The notes under the pieces: generated by a model | Told to the model about the DNA's origin: nothing | What the model saw: the letters and a program-made list of their open reading frames with translations, nothing else | Database searches by the model: none | Translations under genes and position numbers: made by a program | Shown here: positions 1-9,022 of the stretch, in pieces | Layout: every line of letters starts with the position of its first letter | How positions within the stretch are numbered: position 1 is the first letter of the stretch | Source: Brucella pseudogrignonensis | GTDB lineage: Bacteria; Pseudomonadota; Alphaproteobacteria; Rhizobiales; Rhizobiaceae | Assembly: GCF_032190615.1 (NCBI RefSeq) | Contig: NZ_JAVLAT010000002.1 | Coordinates: forward strand, 444,501-508,500 | Length of the DNA stretch: 64,000 bases | Direction of reading: 5' to 3'

Positions 1-2
1 CG

Positions 3-263
3 ATTGAAAGGGACACAGGTCCTCTCACGCTTGAGTTAACAAAGACAGAGTTCCGTATTCTATCCCATATGGCTGCGAGTCTGGGGAAGGTTTTTGAGCG
101 CTCGGAGTTGGTTGATGCGTGTCTGCCCGAAGGTGAAGCGCTCGACCGGACTGTGGATAGCCATGTGAGCAATTTACGCCGCAAGTTAGCTGCCGCCGGA
201 GCTGATGGATTGCTTACTGGAGTGCGCGGCGTTGGATACCGCTTGGACAATACAAATGGGTAA
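3..263 (+). CDS. Response regulator, C-terminal DNA-binding half (5' truncated by window edge)
   Basis: This is the end of an OmpR/PhoB-type response regulator. The frame is open from the first bases, so the receiver domain lies outside the window. The visible part is the winged-helix effector domain: a beta strand followed by LTKTEFRIL, the recognition-helix region RTVDSHVSNLRRKL, and the wing signature GVRGVGYRLD, all typical of the family. It overlaps the following sensor kinase by 8 bases (ATGGGTAA), so the two are translationally coupled and form a cognate pair. The MsbA-like exporter directly downstream is a plausible output or partner, but the signal is unknown. The family call is secure; the regulon is not visible. 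Confidence 0.93.
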   Translation: MERDTGPLTLELTKTEFRILSHMAASLGKVFERSELVDACLPEGEALDRTVDSHVSNLRRKLAAAGADGLLTGVRGVGYRLDNTNG

Positions 264-1326
264 AAACTTAAACTCATTGATTGTGCGTGCGATGATAATG
301 CTTACGCTGTTGGCGTTCGCTGTGGTTTACTTCGGGCTGACGACTTACTTTTTTTTCATTTATGAATGGCTTTATCCCGATTTCACCAATGATGACGTGC
401 TTCGGACGGGCGATATCATAACTCTGGGTCTTCTCTTAGGAGTGGGTATATCGACAGCTTCAGTGCTTGGATGGGTTCTTGCAAAGCGGATTGTCGACCC
501 GTTGAAGTCGGTTGCGAATGCGGCGCGCAAGATTGCAAATGGTGATTTCTCTGCACGCGCCAGTTTACGACACGAAAACTTCGGCGAGGCAAGGGATTTG
601 GTTAATGACTTCAACCAAATGGCGGAGCGATTGCAGCGTGCTGAGGCTGAGTTGCAATATTCCAATTCAGCGATCGCGCATGAGTTGCGGACACCGCTGA
701 CGATACTTCGCGGGCGCCTGCAAGGTCTGCTGGATGGAGCCTTTTCACCCAGTAGTGAATCCTATGCACGCCTTATCGGGCATGTTGACGACCTGTCGGC
801 AATTGTCGAGGAATTGCGCACACTCGCACTTGGTAACGCTGGCAAACTTGACCTGCAGTGCACCCAATTTGACTTAGCGACAGAGGCTGAGAGCGTTCTT
901 GCATCGCTGGAAGATCAGTTCGAAAAATCTGGGATCAAAACGGTGTCCGCGCTTGGCCAAGCAGTTACAGTCGCTGACCGTTGGCGTGTGCGGCAGGCTT
1001 TCATAGCCTTGCTTGAGAATTGTTGCCGTTACGCACCGCAAAGCACCGTTTCCGTCGAGACCGGCGTCGCAGGCGAACACGTTTTTTTCCGCTGTGGCGA
1101 CACGGGGCCAGGCCTCTCCGAGGAAAGCCGATTACGGGCTTTCGAACGCTTCTGGCGCGCTGACGATTCGAGGGGGCGGGGCAGGGGCGGATCCGGTCTC
1201 GGCCTATCAATTGTGAAAGCGATTGCACAGGCACATGGAGGGGACGCCCGTATTCTCCCCCTTAAAAACTCCGGCTTTGGGATCGAAATCCGCATTCCGA
1301 TCCGAGAAACCACGGCTTCGAATTGA
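256..1326 (+). CDS. Sensor histidine kinase (HAMP-HisKA-HATPase)
   Basis: Membrane sensor kinase partner of the preceding response regulator, about 356 residues from the ATG at 256. That ATG overlaps the regulator stop; the longer frame from 205 adds an unconvincing leader. Two transmembrane segments (about residues 7-35 and 50-72) enclose only a very short periplasmic loop, so the stimulus is probably sensed in the membrane or through a partner. A HAMP domain follows (about 70-125), then the phosphoacceptor motif AIAHELRTPL with His142. The ATPase domain has N box ALLENCCRYAP, G1 box DTGPGLS, F box FERFWRADD and G2 box GSGLGLSIVKAI. It is followed immediately by the ABC exporter gene, which suggests a kinase-transporter functional unit. 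Confidence 0.95.
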   Translation: MGKNLNSLIVRAMIMLTLLAFAVVYFGLTTYFFFIYEWLYPDFTNDDVLRTGDIITLGLLLGVGISTASVLGWVLAKRIVDPLKSVANAARKIANGDFSARASLRHENFGEARDLVNDFNQMAERLQRAEAELQYSNSAIAHELRTPLTILRGRLQGLLDGAFSPSSESYARLIGHVDDLSAIVEELRTLALGNAGKLDLQCTQFDLATEAESVLASLEDQFEKSGIKTVSALGQAVTVADRWRVRQAFIALLENCCRYAPQSTVSVETGVAGEHVFFRCGDTGPGLSEESRLRAFERFWRADDSRGRGRGGSGLGLSIVKAIAQAHGGDARILPLKNSGFGIEIRIPIRETTASN

Positions 1327-1334
1327 GAGAACCA

Positions 1335-3116
1335 ATGTCTCCAGCGCCTCAAAACCCAGACGATTATGATAGTCTTGCCGCGCAGCACGTCTCATTGCGG
1401 CGTGTGTTAGCACTCTTCAGGCCTTACCGGAAAAGGATCGCGACTGTTATTGTGCTGATGTTGATCGCATCGGCAACCGGATTGGCAGGGCCTTTTCTTT
1501 TGCGTGCGATTATCGATGACGCATTGCCCCGAAATGACCTTAAACTGTTGAGCTTGCTTGTGGCAGGTATGATCCTTGTCGCGCTCGTGTCAGCCATAAT
1601 CGGCGCATGGCAGGTGGTTCTAAGTTCACGTATCGGACAGGCTGTACTGCATGACTTGAGGGTGAGATTATACGCCCATCTCCAGAATCTTTCACTTCGG
1701 TTTTTCACGGGCACCCGTGTAGGGGAGGTGCAGTCCAGAATTGCAAATGACGTCGACGGCCTTCAATCGCTTGTCAGTGATACGGCTAATGAGCTCGGGC
1801 GCTCGCTCAGTTCTGTCATTATGACGTCTATCGCCATTATTATTCTCGACTGGCGATTGGCGCTCCTCGTACTGTTTATCGTGCCAGGAACACTTATTAT
1901 CAGCGGCCGTGTTGCCCGGGCACGCGAGGCTCTCACCTTTCAGCAACAGGGCCGCGCTGCCGATTTGTCGGTTGCCGTGCAAGAAACACTTTCTGCCTCC
2001 GGTATCATACTCGCTCGCACAATGGGCCGTGCCGCGCACTTAAATCAGCGATTTAACCGCATCTCAGGTGATCTCGCGCAACTTGAGGTGAGATCGCGCA
2101 CAGCTGGTGAATGGCAGTGGTCCCTGATCGGCTTCGCTCTTGCTGTTTTACCGGCATTTACTTTGCTTGCAGGCGGCGTGTTGATGCAAACACAGAACCC
2201 GGCAACCATAGGGACACTTGTGGCTATGATCGCTCTTCAAGAGCAATTGCTTTGGCCATTTGAACAATTACTCGAAATCGGCCGTGATGCGCGCAAGACA
2301 CGGGCATTATTCGCGCGAATATTTGAGTATTTAGACAAGCCAGTGGAAATCACCGAACGAGCAAATGCGAAAACTATTCCTCGGTCTGCGATGAAGGGAG
2401 AGGTGGAACTGGACCATGTCAGCTTTAATTATGGCGAGGAGGGCCGTTCTGCTTTGCACGACGTCAGTTTTACCATTAAAGCGGGCAGCAATGTCGCGAT
2501 TGTGGGACAAACCGGTTCCGGAAAGACGACGCTTGGCTACCTTTTGGCGCGGCTTTATGACGTCGATAGCGGCGCCATCCGATTTGACGGCGTTGATTTG
2601 CGTGACCTCAGCTTCCAGTCTCTATCAGAAATGCTGGGGGTTGTTTCTCAAAAGCCCTATCTTCTGCACGCTACAGTCGCAGAAAACCTGCGTTTCGCGA
2701 AACCTGAAGCAACCGATAAGGAACTTTATGCTGCGGCTAAGACCGCCCAGATCCATGACCATATCATCGGTTTACCCGACGGTTACGACACAATCGTAGG
2801 GGAAGATGGCTATCGCTTTTCGGGTGGTGAAAAGCAACGCTTGGTTTTAGCCAGAACTATTCTCCGAAATCCTCCGGTGCTTTTGTTGGATGAGGCCACA
2901 AGTGCACTTGATACCCGCACGGAACGTGCAATGTCAGAGGCTTTGGCACGCATGTCGAAAGGGCGTACCACAATTACAATTGCCCATCGTTTGTCTACCA
3001 TTCGTCACGCTGACATAATTGTGGTTATGAATGCAGGGCGAATAGTGGAACAGGGCAGCCATGATGAACTTTTGGCGCTTAACGGAGCCTATGCAGAATT
3101 GCTGCACAATTCATAA
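1335..3116 (+). CDS. ABC exporter, fused permease-ATPase (MsbA/multidrug type)
   Basis: Half-transporter of about 593 residues that would dimerise to export a lipid, drug or peptide using ATP. The N-terminal ABC_membrane domain has about six helices (roughly residues 25-310). The nucleotide-binding domain has Walker A GQTGSGKTT (Lys397), signature FSGGEKQRL, Walker B VLLLDEATSALD and the switch histidine in TIAHRLSTI. An in-frame TTG at 1323 overlaps the kinase stop codon; I prefer the ATG at 1335, which has purine-rich sequence before it. The gene appears co-transcribed with the two-component system. Substrate cannot be told from sequence; antimicrobial peptide or lipid export is an inference from this context and from the eptA gene nearby. 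Confidence 0.93.
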   Translation: MSPAPQNPDDYDSLAAQHVSLRRVLALFRPYRKRIATVIVLMLIASATGLAGPFLLRAIIDDALPRNDLKLLSLLVAGMILVALVSAIIGAWQVVLSSRIGQAVLHDLRVRLYAHLQNLSLRFFTGTRVGEVQSRIANDVDGLQSLVSDTANELGRSLSSVIMTSIAIIILDWRLALLVLFIVPGTLIISGRVARAREALTFQQQGRAADLSVAVQETLSASGIILARTMGRAAHLNQRFNRISGDLAQLEVRSRTAGEWQWSLIGFALAVLPAFTLLAGGVLMQTQNPATIGTLVAMIALQEQLLWPFEQLLEIGRDARKTRALFARIFEYLDKPVEITERANAKTIPRSAMKGEVELDHVSFNYGEEGRSALHDVSFTIKAGSNVAIVGQTGSGKTTLGYLLARLYDVDSGAIRFDGVDLRDLSFQSLSEMLGVVSQKPYLLHATVAENLRFAKPEATDKELYAAAKTAQIHDHIIGLPDGYDTIVGEDGYRFSGGEKQRLVLARTILRNPPVLLLDEATSALDTRTERAMSEALARMSKGRTTITIAHRLSTIRHADIIVVMNAGRIVEQGSHDELLALNGAYAELLHNS

Positions 3117-3682
3117 TTAAAATCCGTATTCTGTTGCATTGGGTACTGACGACATTAATTTGCGGCGCAATCAAGCCAGCGCAAATTTAATGTCGTGTTT
3201 TCTGTCATTGAGTTGAGAACTCTCTCGCCAGATTGACAGATTTTAAGGCGTTGATCGAACACGATCCAACAAGGCTAAATAGGTCGAAACGCCGCCAAAT
3301 AAGTGAGCTTGCACGTTCACATTCTGCGGAAGATAAAATTCCTAGCATTCAACTAATCTCCAATCTTTGTCCACGTAATCTCGATCAAGGGTTGTTAGCT
3401 CTGATAATGCCATTTGAGCTTTGTAAAGAAAGAGACGAAGAGACGATTATATTTTTAAAGTGTATTCGAAAAGAGTAATATACTTTTCGTAGAATCTCTA
3501 AATATAAATTGCAAAATTATATAAATACATTCTATTGAATGTAAATACAAAGTATTGCCTGAATGTTAGTGATGCAATATTAACACACAGAATATTGTAT
3601 AAATATTATAGATGATTAGAAAGTTGAAAATATTTAGCGAATCTTACTACAAGGATCTGCCTCAAAACAAAGGAGAAGCAAA
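3117..3682. other. 566-base AT-rich intergenic region before the porin
   Basis: Apart from the hairpin at 3149-3196 it holds one doubtful reading frame, 3233-3478 on the plus strand (81 codons, TTG start, no ribosome binding site, no recognised similarity). From about 3480 to 3660 the sequence is very AT-rich with many TATA-like strings, consistent with a strong or horizontally acquired promoter region for the porin. I see no recognisable operator. Confidence 0.6.
3149..3196 (+). terminator. Long inverted repeat after ABC exporter, candidate terminator
   Basis: Arms 3149-3164 and 3180-3196 are complementary except for one extra A in the right arm, and an inner GCGC/GCGC pair extends the hairpin. 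A short GTTTT follows. It begins 33 bases after the exporter stop codon. The T-run is modest, so this could also be a mobile palindromic element. Confidence 0.5.
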
Positions 3683-4852
3683 TTGAACGCTAAACTTATT
3701 CTTTTCTCATCGATGGCATCACTTGTAACCATTACATCCGCAAACGCTGCTGATTATATTGTTTCACCAGAGCCAGAATCGGTCCAGTACGTTCGTGTAT
3801 GCGATGCATATGGTGCTGGTTACTTCTATATTCCTGGTACGGAAACTTGCCTGCGTACTCACGGCTATGTTCGCGCTGACCTGAAGGGCGGCGATAATGT
3901 ATATGGACGGACACGCCACAATGTTCCAGGCTTTACGAACAACAGCCGCGACACTTACAACTTTTTGAGCCGCTTCACCTTGCGTTTCTCGACCACCTCA
4001 GAAACTGAACTTGGCACTTTGCGTACATATGCCGAAACTCGTTTTCAGTATGAAAATGGTGCAGATTCTAAATCGTCAGGTTCTCTGCGTTTCGGCTATA
4101 TTCAGCTTGGCGGTCTGCGTATTGGACTGGATGAATCGGCGTTTACAACTTTCACCGGCTATGCTGGAAGTGTGATCAACGACGATGTTATCATGTTTGG
4201 CGGATATCGCACGAACGCGATCAGCTACACATTCACGGGTGGCAATGGCTTCTCAGCTATTATCGCTCTGGAGCAGGGTGGCAATGGTGACATAGATGCC
4301 GGCAAATATACCTTAAATGGTCGCGCCTATACTATTGATGGACGTATCGACAATTACACGCCGCACGTTGTTGCAGGCCTTCGTTATGAACAAGGTTGGG
4401 GTGCATTGTCGACTGTAGCGGCGTATGATTCAAAAAATGAGAAATGGGCAGGAAAAGTTCGTCTTGATGTGAACGTCACTGATCAGCTGTCACTGTGGGT
4501 GATGGGTGGCTATAAGTCAAATAAAGACCGGTATCTTGCTACTGAGCTTAATTCTGATGGTTCATTCTATCGCGGAATTCGTCTGCGTGACAGCTTCTAC
4601 GGCACCTGGGGTGGAGACTGGGCAGTTTGGGGCGGCGCTAAGTTCAAGGCTACGGACAAGGCTAGCTTTAATGTGCAACTGGCCTATGAAGATGCGAAGA
4701 CACTCGCAGCGACAGCAAACATTGCTTATGAAATGGTGCCTGGTTTCACCGTTACACCTGAAGTGTCTTACACCAAATGGAACGACAAACTTTCGGACCT
4801 CAAAGGAAAATCAGCCTGGCAAGGCATGGTGCGTTTTCAGCGTTCGTTCTGA
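3683..4852 (+). CDS. Omp2-family outer membrane porin
   Basis: General diffusion porin of the Brucellaceae/Rhizobiales Omp2a/Omp2b family, about 389 residues. It starts with TTG at 3683, placed 7 bases after AGGAGA. A signal peptide ends near SANA-AD, and the mature N-terminus ([21 protein letters not shown], read as a whole) carries the conserved [20 protein letters not shown] block with two cysteines, followed by [12 protein letters not shown]. The C-terminus ends MVRFQRSF, with the terminal Phe expected for BAM-dependent insertion. It is somewhat longer than Omp2b as I remember it. In Brucella the family members sit as a convergent pair; here a single copy sits beside accessory genes. A strong hairpin follows it. 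Confidence 0.93.
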   Translation: MNAKLILFSSMASLVTITSANAADYIVSPEPESVQYVRVCDAYGAGYFYIPGTETCLRTHGYVRADLKGGDNVYGRTRHNVPGFTNNSRDTYNFLSRFTLRFSTTSETELGTLRTYAETRFQYENGADSKSSGSLRFGYIQLGGLRIGLDESAFTTFTGYAGSVINDDVIMFGGYRTNAISYTFTGGNGFSAIIALEQGGNGDIDAGKYTLNGRAYTIDGRIDNYTPHVVAGLRYEQGWGALSTVAAYDSKNEKWAGKVRLDVNVTDQLSLWVMGGYKSNKDRYLATELNSDGSFYRGIRLRDSFYGTWGGDWAVWGGAKFKATDKASFNVQLAYEDAKTLAATANIAYEMVPGFTVTPEVSYTKWNDKLSDLKGKSAWQGMVRFQRSF

Positions 4853-4904
4853 TTTGAAATTGTCGTGAAGGAAAAGTTGACCTCCAGTCCTTAGACTTGC
4901 GACA

Positions 4905-4931
4905 GGAGCGGCGGCATAATGCTGCCGCTCC
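4905..4931 (+). terminator. Hairpin after the porin gene
   Basis: A 12-base stem (4905-4916 with 4920-4931, one G-T pair) closed by a TAA loop lies about 50 bases after the porin stop. It is GC-rich and followed by ATATTTA, so it is a plausible but not textbook intrinsic terminator. Confidence 0.6.
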
Positions 4932-5269
4932 ATATTTATCGGCAATAAGCGGTTAGCATTATTGAAAATAAGCTCGGCTGAAACATCGGCCTTCGCGACT
5001 AGGTGAATGATTATTCCCCTTCATCCTGTTCTGATGTTCTGTCTCGTTTTTCCTAACGAATGAATTGGCGTCAAACGAAGATATGTGAACGTTCGTTAAG
5101 TCTCATAACGCACGCTCTGTATATAAACAGGCGCTCCATGATTTCTCGATAATTTCTCAACTTTATCTTGCTGAACATGGTGTTGAAGGGCGCTGAGCGC
5201 TCGCCAGCATCCCCGCCAGATAAGCGCCTTTCGAGTTTTAGAAGCTGATTAACGTAGAAAAAGCGCATT
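4932..5269. other. Intergenic region upstream of eptA
   Basis: No gene is supported here. A spaced inverted repeat (AACGAA ... TTCGTT, about 5075-5098) could be an operator for the eptA-dgkA unit, but no regulator can be assigned. The ribosome binding site directly before eptA is weak. Confidence 0.35.
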
Positions 5270-6892
5270 ATGAACTCACGACCAAAAACAAATTGGCGAA
5301 TAAGTGTTAACAGTATCACACTAGGTTTTCTCGTCACTTTATATCTTATTGTCTTTAACAATAATGCATTCTGGATTCGCTCTTCCGAATTGCTATCTAC
5401 ATACAACATTTTAGCTCTATTCACATTCTTATTCTGTCTGATATTCGCGCTATGTGTCGCGTTTTCCGCGAAGTACATTACTAAGCCGATATTTATTTTT
5501 CTGATTGTAACTTCGGCGTCAGCGTCTTGGTTCGTCGACAGGTTTGGTACAATTATCGATGTCGAAATGCTGCAGAGTATTGCTGATACTACTCCGGCCG
5601 AAGCTGGACATCTAATAAGCTTTGGTTTTGTTGTTCATCTCGCGCTTTTTGGCTTCCTGCCCGCTCTTCTCGTGGCTTCAGTCAAAATTAAGCATCGACC
5701 AATAGCGGCCAAGATCAGGCAAAACTCTGTCTATATTTTGGGGGCTTTGTTGACGGCAGTTGCGGTATTTTTAAGCCAGGCTGGCACATTCACATCTTTG
5801 GGCCGTGAGCATCGTGACTGGATCGCCAAGCTTAATCCTGTAATGCCAGTTGGAAATGCTGTTAAGCTTGCCTTAAGGGCCAGTAAGAGCAAAAATACTG
5901 TCGTGCAACCGATCGGAATGGATGCCAGGGTCACACGAAATCTTACTGAATCACGCAAACCCCGGCTTGTCGTCGTTGTGGCAGGCGAAACAGCGCGAGC
6001 AGAGTCGTTTTCTTTAAACGGTTACAGCAGAAACACAAATGCAGCATTAGAGAGAGAAAACATCTTTTATTTCTCAAAAACATCGAGTTGTGGGACGATC
6101 ACTGCAGTTTCCCTTCCATGCATGTTTTCTTCATACACCCATTCTGATTATTCCCATCAAAAAGGACTTGAGACGGAGAACCTCCTTGACGTCTTGGTTC
6201 ACGCAGGCATTCAAGTGGATTGGTGGGAAAATAACACCGGACATAAGGGTGTTGCGAACCGAACCGGAAGTCAGTCAATGTCACATTCTGAATATCCGGG
6301 GTACTGCAAAAATGGAGAGTGCCAGGATGGCATTTTCTTGGAGAAAATAGATGAGTACCTTAATAATGTTAAGCAGGATACCGTACTGGTTTTACATCAA
6401 TTAGGTAGCCATGGGCCTGCGTATTATTTGCGATATCCAGAGGAGTATCGCCGCTTCACACCTGACTGCCGGACCTCAGATTTTTCGAAGTGTACAAAGC
6501 AAGAAATTGTCAATTCTTACGATAACACAATTGCATATACAGACCATATTCTCGCATCTTTGATACAGAAGCTTCGTCATCACCAAGAGGCACTTGAGAC
6601 GTCGTTGGTTTATATGTCGGATCACGGTGAGTCACTTGGAGAGTTTGGCATCTATCTTCATGGCGCCCCTTACTTTATGGCCCCTTCACAACAAACATAT
6701 GTACCGTATCTCCTCTGGCTGGGCGATAAAAGGATACCTAGCCGCCAGGATGCGTGTATCCGCCTTGAAACGAAAAAGTCTCAAAGTCATGACAACCTGT
6801 TTCATACCGTTCTGGGGTTAATGCATGTGGAAACGGAAGTTTATCTGCATGATCTGGATACCCTCTCATCATGCCGGAGTAATAAGTCGTAA
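5270..6892 (+). CDS. eptA: Phosphoethanolamine transferase, EptA/MCR type
   Basis: Inner-membrane enzyme that moves phosphoethanolamine from phosphatidylethanolamine to lipid A, lowering surface charge and giving resistance to cationic peptides. 540 residues. About five N-terminal membrane helices (roughly 13-33, 45-65, 70-90, 118-140, 152-172) precede a periplasmic sulfatase-fold domain. The catalytic motif SCGTITAVSLPC gives Thr278 as nucleophile by alignment with Thr285 of MCR-1, flanked by the conserved disulfide cysteines. Further zinc ligands fall in AGETARAES and YMSDHGESLGE, and many extra cysteines match the family's disulfides. It overlaps dgkA by one base (TAATG). The coupling is sensible: the reaction releases diacylglycerol, which DgkA recycles. 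Whether it acts on lipid A or another acceptor is inferred. Confidence 0.92.
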   Translation: MNSRPKTNWRISVNSITLGFLVTLYLIVFNNNAFWIRSSELLSTYNILALFTFLFCLIFALCVAFSAKYITKPIFIFLIVTSASASWFVDRFGTIIDVEMLQSIADTTPAEAGHLISFGFVVHLALFGFLPALLVASVKIKHRPIAAKIRQNSVYILGALLTAVAVFLSQAGTFTSLGREHRDWIAKLNPVMPVGNAVKLALRASKSKNTVVQPIGMDARVTRNLTESRKPRLVVVVAGETARAESFSLNGYSRNTNAALERENIFYFSKTSSCGTITAVSLPCMFSSYTHSDYSHQKGLETENLLDVLVHAGIQVDWWENNTGHKGVANRTGSQSMSHSEYPGYCKNGECQDGIFLEKIDEYLNNVKQDTVLVLHQLGSHGPAYYLRYPEEYRRFTPDCRTSDFSKCTKQEIVNSYDNTIAYTDHILASLIQKLRHHQEALETSLVYMSDHGESLGEFGIYLHGAPYFMAPSQQTYVPYLLWLGDKRIPSRQDACIRLETKKSQSHDNLFHTVLGLMHVETEVYLHDLDTLSSCRSNKS

Positions 6893-7269
6893 TGAAACAG
6901 TTTATTCCATCTAAGAAAAAAGGTGTTGCTCATCTCTTTGCTTCCACCACCTACTCTCTCGGCGTCGCCCGCCGTCTCTTAAAAGAAGAGGCGGCAAAAC
7001 ATGAATTGGCTGGCTTCATGTTAGTTTCTATAGGGTTCTTCCTGGCAGGCGTGAGTATTCAAAAGCATATCGTTTTTTTCCTATTGTTCCTGATTTTGAT
7101 TGCGCTGCAGGCATTGAATACGGCTATTGAGGAAATCGTTGACGTTGTGTCGCCTACTTATTCGACCGCTGCACGCCATGCTAAAGATTTGGGATCTTTA
7201 GCCGTTTTTTGCATGATTGTTGTTAACGTCATCTACGTCTGCCATGTATTTATAATGCCATGGCTGTAA
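6892..7269 (+). CDS. dgkA: Diacylglycerol kinase, prokaryotic DgkA type
   Basis: Small integral membrane kinase (125 residues) that phosphorylates diacylglycerol to phosphatidic acid. Three hydrophobic helices are visible, together with the catalytic signature LNTAIEEIVDVVSP, matching LNSAIEAVVDRIG of E. coli DgkA, followed by A-x-x-AKDLGSLAV, also typical. The start codon shares one base with the eptA stop (TAATG), so the two are translationally coupled. It salvages the diacylglycerol left when phosphatidylethanolamine donates its head group. This eptA-dgkA arrangement is familiar from mcr-type and chromosomal ept operons. Confidence 0.93.
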   Translation: MKQFIPSKKKGVAHLFASTTYSLGVARRLLKEEAAKHELAGFMLVSIGFFLAGVSIQKHIVFFLLFLILIALQALNTAIEEIVDVVSPTYSTAARHAKDLGSLAVFCMIVVNVIYVCHVFIMPWL

Positions 7270-7414
7270 TGATTTTAACTACGGAACCGGGACATGCTTT
7301 CTGATTGAGAGAAACACAAAGTTTCACCTTTCCTCCACTCGGTTTTGTCGCAAATTTTTCACTTCCGCTGCGCTATTATCTCCTCGGTGTGCATAAATGG
7401 ATGAGGTAAACGGG

Positions 7415-7785
7415 ATGGCGATCGATTTCAAAGGGGCTCATTTTCCCAAAAGCGCCATCCTTTATGCTGTTTTCTTTTACGTCCGCTATTCGGTTTCGTA
7501 TCGCGAGCTTCAGGAAATTATGGCTGATCGAGGCGTAGATGTGATCATGCAACATTGAACCGTTGGGTCGTTCGATATTCTCCACAGATTTCGGATCGGG
7601 CACAAAAGCGTAAGCGCCCAACACTCGGCTCCTGGGGGGTAGACGAGGCATATATAAAAGTCAAAAGTAGATGGACTTATGTCTATCGTGCCGGACAAAC
7701 CCTTGATTTCATGCTGTCTGAACGCCGAAGCCTCGGGGCTGCACGGCGTTTCTTTAAGAAATGTCAACGGCGGAATAAAAACATG
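7415..7785 (+). pseudogene. IS6-family transposase remnant, frameshifted and truncated
   Basis: The first segment, starting ATG GCG at 7415, reads FKGAHFPKSAILYAVFFYV and SYRELQEIMADRGVDV, the N-terminal region of IS6/IS26-family transposases. Around 7538-7545 the reading frame shifts by one base, and the protein resumes in another frame with HATLNRWVVRYSPQ, VDEAYIKVKSRWTYVYRA (first Asp of the DDE triad) and LDFMLSERR. About four residues that usually follow YRA are missing. Similarity ends near FFKKCQRRNK, where IS21-type end sequence begins. The second and third catalytic acidic residues are absent, so it cannot be active. The flanking direct repeats of an intact element are not visible. 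Confidence 0.85.
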
Positions 7786-7816
7786 CCAAATGGCGGTGTA
7801 AAACTGGGCCAGTTTA

Positions 7817-7873
7817 CGCCGCAATCGGGGAACGTCGGAAGGGCGTAGCCGACAAGGTTTTCCGATTGCGGCG
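7817..7873. repeat. Inverted repeat at the IS21-remnant end
   Basis: Perfect 12-base arms (CGCCGCAATCGG at 7817-7828 and its complement at 7862-7873), with an inner GTCGG/CCGAC pair at 7834-7838 and 7849-7853. It lies between the IS6 remnant and the istB remnant, so it is best read as terminal or subterminal sequence of the IS21 element. It could form a cruciform. Confidence 0.55.
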
Positions 7874-7893
7874 TCGGTAGTTTTGCGTGTGTT

Positions 7894-8517
7894 TTAGCGC
7901 GACTTTTTGGCTCGGCTTTGAGCGAGGCGATAGCTATCGCCATTCATTTCAAGAATGTTGACGTGGTGGGTGATACGATCCAGTAGTGCACCCGTCAACC
8001 GATCGGATCCGAGTGTTTCCGTCTATTCGTCAAATGGCAGATTGCTGGTGATGAGCGTTGCGCCGCGTTCATAGCGTTGCGAGATCAGCTCGAACAGCAA
8101 CTCCGCTCCAGTCTTTGACAATGGCACGAAGCCCAGTTCGTCAATGATCAGCAACCCATAGGCTGCCATCTGCTTCTGGAACCGTAGCAGTCGGCGTTCA
8201 TCACGCGCTTCCATCATCTCGCTGACCAGAGCAGCGGCGGTGGTGAATCCGACCGACAGGCCGTTTTGGCATGCGGCCAGACCAAGGCCAAGCGCCACAT
8301 GGGTTTTGCCCGTGCCACTGGGTCCAAGCGCGATGACGTTCTCGCGCCGTTCGATCCATTCGTAGCGTGCCAGTTCCAGTACCTGCATCATGTTGAGCTT
8401 CGGGATGGCTGAGAAGTCAAAGCTGTCGAGACTTTTGACCGTTGGGAAGCGTGCTGCCTTGATGCGGCGTTCGACCTTGCGGCGGTCCCGCTCAATCATC
8501 TCGTGTTCGGCAAGACG
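7894..8517 (-). pseudogene. istB remnant (IS21-family helper ATPase), 5' truncated with internal amber
   Basis: AAA+ helper ATPase of IS21-family transposition. The reading frame can be followed from RLAEHEMIERDRR (about 8517) to its natural end ...SRAKKSR at 7894. Walker A GPSGTGKTH and Walker B LLIIDELGF are intact. About 50 N-terminal residues are lost at the 8517 breakpoint. A TAG at 8023-8025 replaces the Trp that follows NLPFDE in relatives, after which the frame continues with TETLGSDRLTGALLD and HHVNILEMNGDSYRL. No istA is present. This is therefore a dead fragment, with the amber probably acquired after insertion. Confidence 0.9.
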
Positions 8518-8784
8518 ACTGTCCGATTATGAAACGCGATGGAAGTTGTTGTTAACATAACAACAAGAATAGTCGAGTTCGACAATACAGAAATTGAGAA
8601 GGATTAATTGAAACGGCGTGCGGCTCAGGCGGTGTCTGCATCTTCCCGAACGTTTTTCCACAGGGATTTTATGCTGCATCAAAAGGCAGTTTTGCAGTGC
8701 AAATTACGAGTAACGAAGGTGATTGCTATTTGATTGCTAGCATCAATATGGTGAAAACGAAAATTAGCTAAGCCATTGATTTTA
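8518..8784. other. Gene-free junction between IS debris and tRNA-Thr
   Basis: No reading frame is supported. A small perfect palindrome (GTTGTTA ACA TAACAAC) lies near 8547-8563. The stretch separates the istB breakpoint from the 3' end of tRNA-Thr and may contain the integration junction of an older element; no copy of the tRNA 3' end was found elsewhere in the first 8.7 kb. Confidence 0.4.
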
Positions 8785-8860
8785 TGGTGCCGCTTAGCAG
8801 ACTCGAACTGCTGACCCCATCATTACGAATGATGTGCTCTACCAACTGAGCTAAAGCGGC
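8785..8860 (-). tRNA. tRNA-Thr (anticodon CGT)
   Basis: Full cloverleaf on the minus strand, 76 nt with encoded CCA. The acceptor stem GCCGCTT/AAGCGGC, D arm GCTC...GAGC, anticodon stem CATCA/TGATG with loop TTCGTAA, and T arm AGCAG-TTCGAGT-CTGCT all pair. The anticodon CGT reads ACG (Thr). Its 3' end faces the IS debris and the accessory-looking region to the left. Confidence 0.97.
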
Positions 8861-9022
8861 CCGGAACAAAGGTTCCTGTGCCCCGAAGGGCTATCAGTCA
8901 ATTGTGACCGAACGCTGCGCTGATACCTAAAAGCGGGAAGGAAAGCAAGGTCCAAAACGCACGTTCTTTATGTTTGTCTCAGACCTTCTTAAAAGATGGA
9001 GCTATTGATACGCGAGTGCGAC

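Noticed and set aside
3233..3478. An 81-codon frame with TTG start in the AT-rich gap
   Set aside because: No ribosome binding site, no domain, AT-rich composition typical of intergenic DNA; mentioned only in the gap description.
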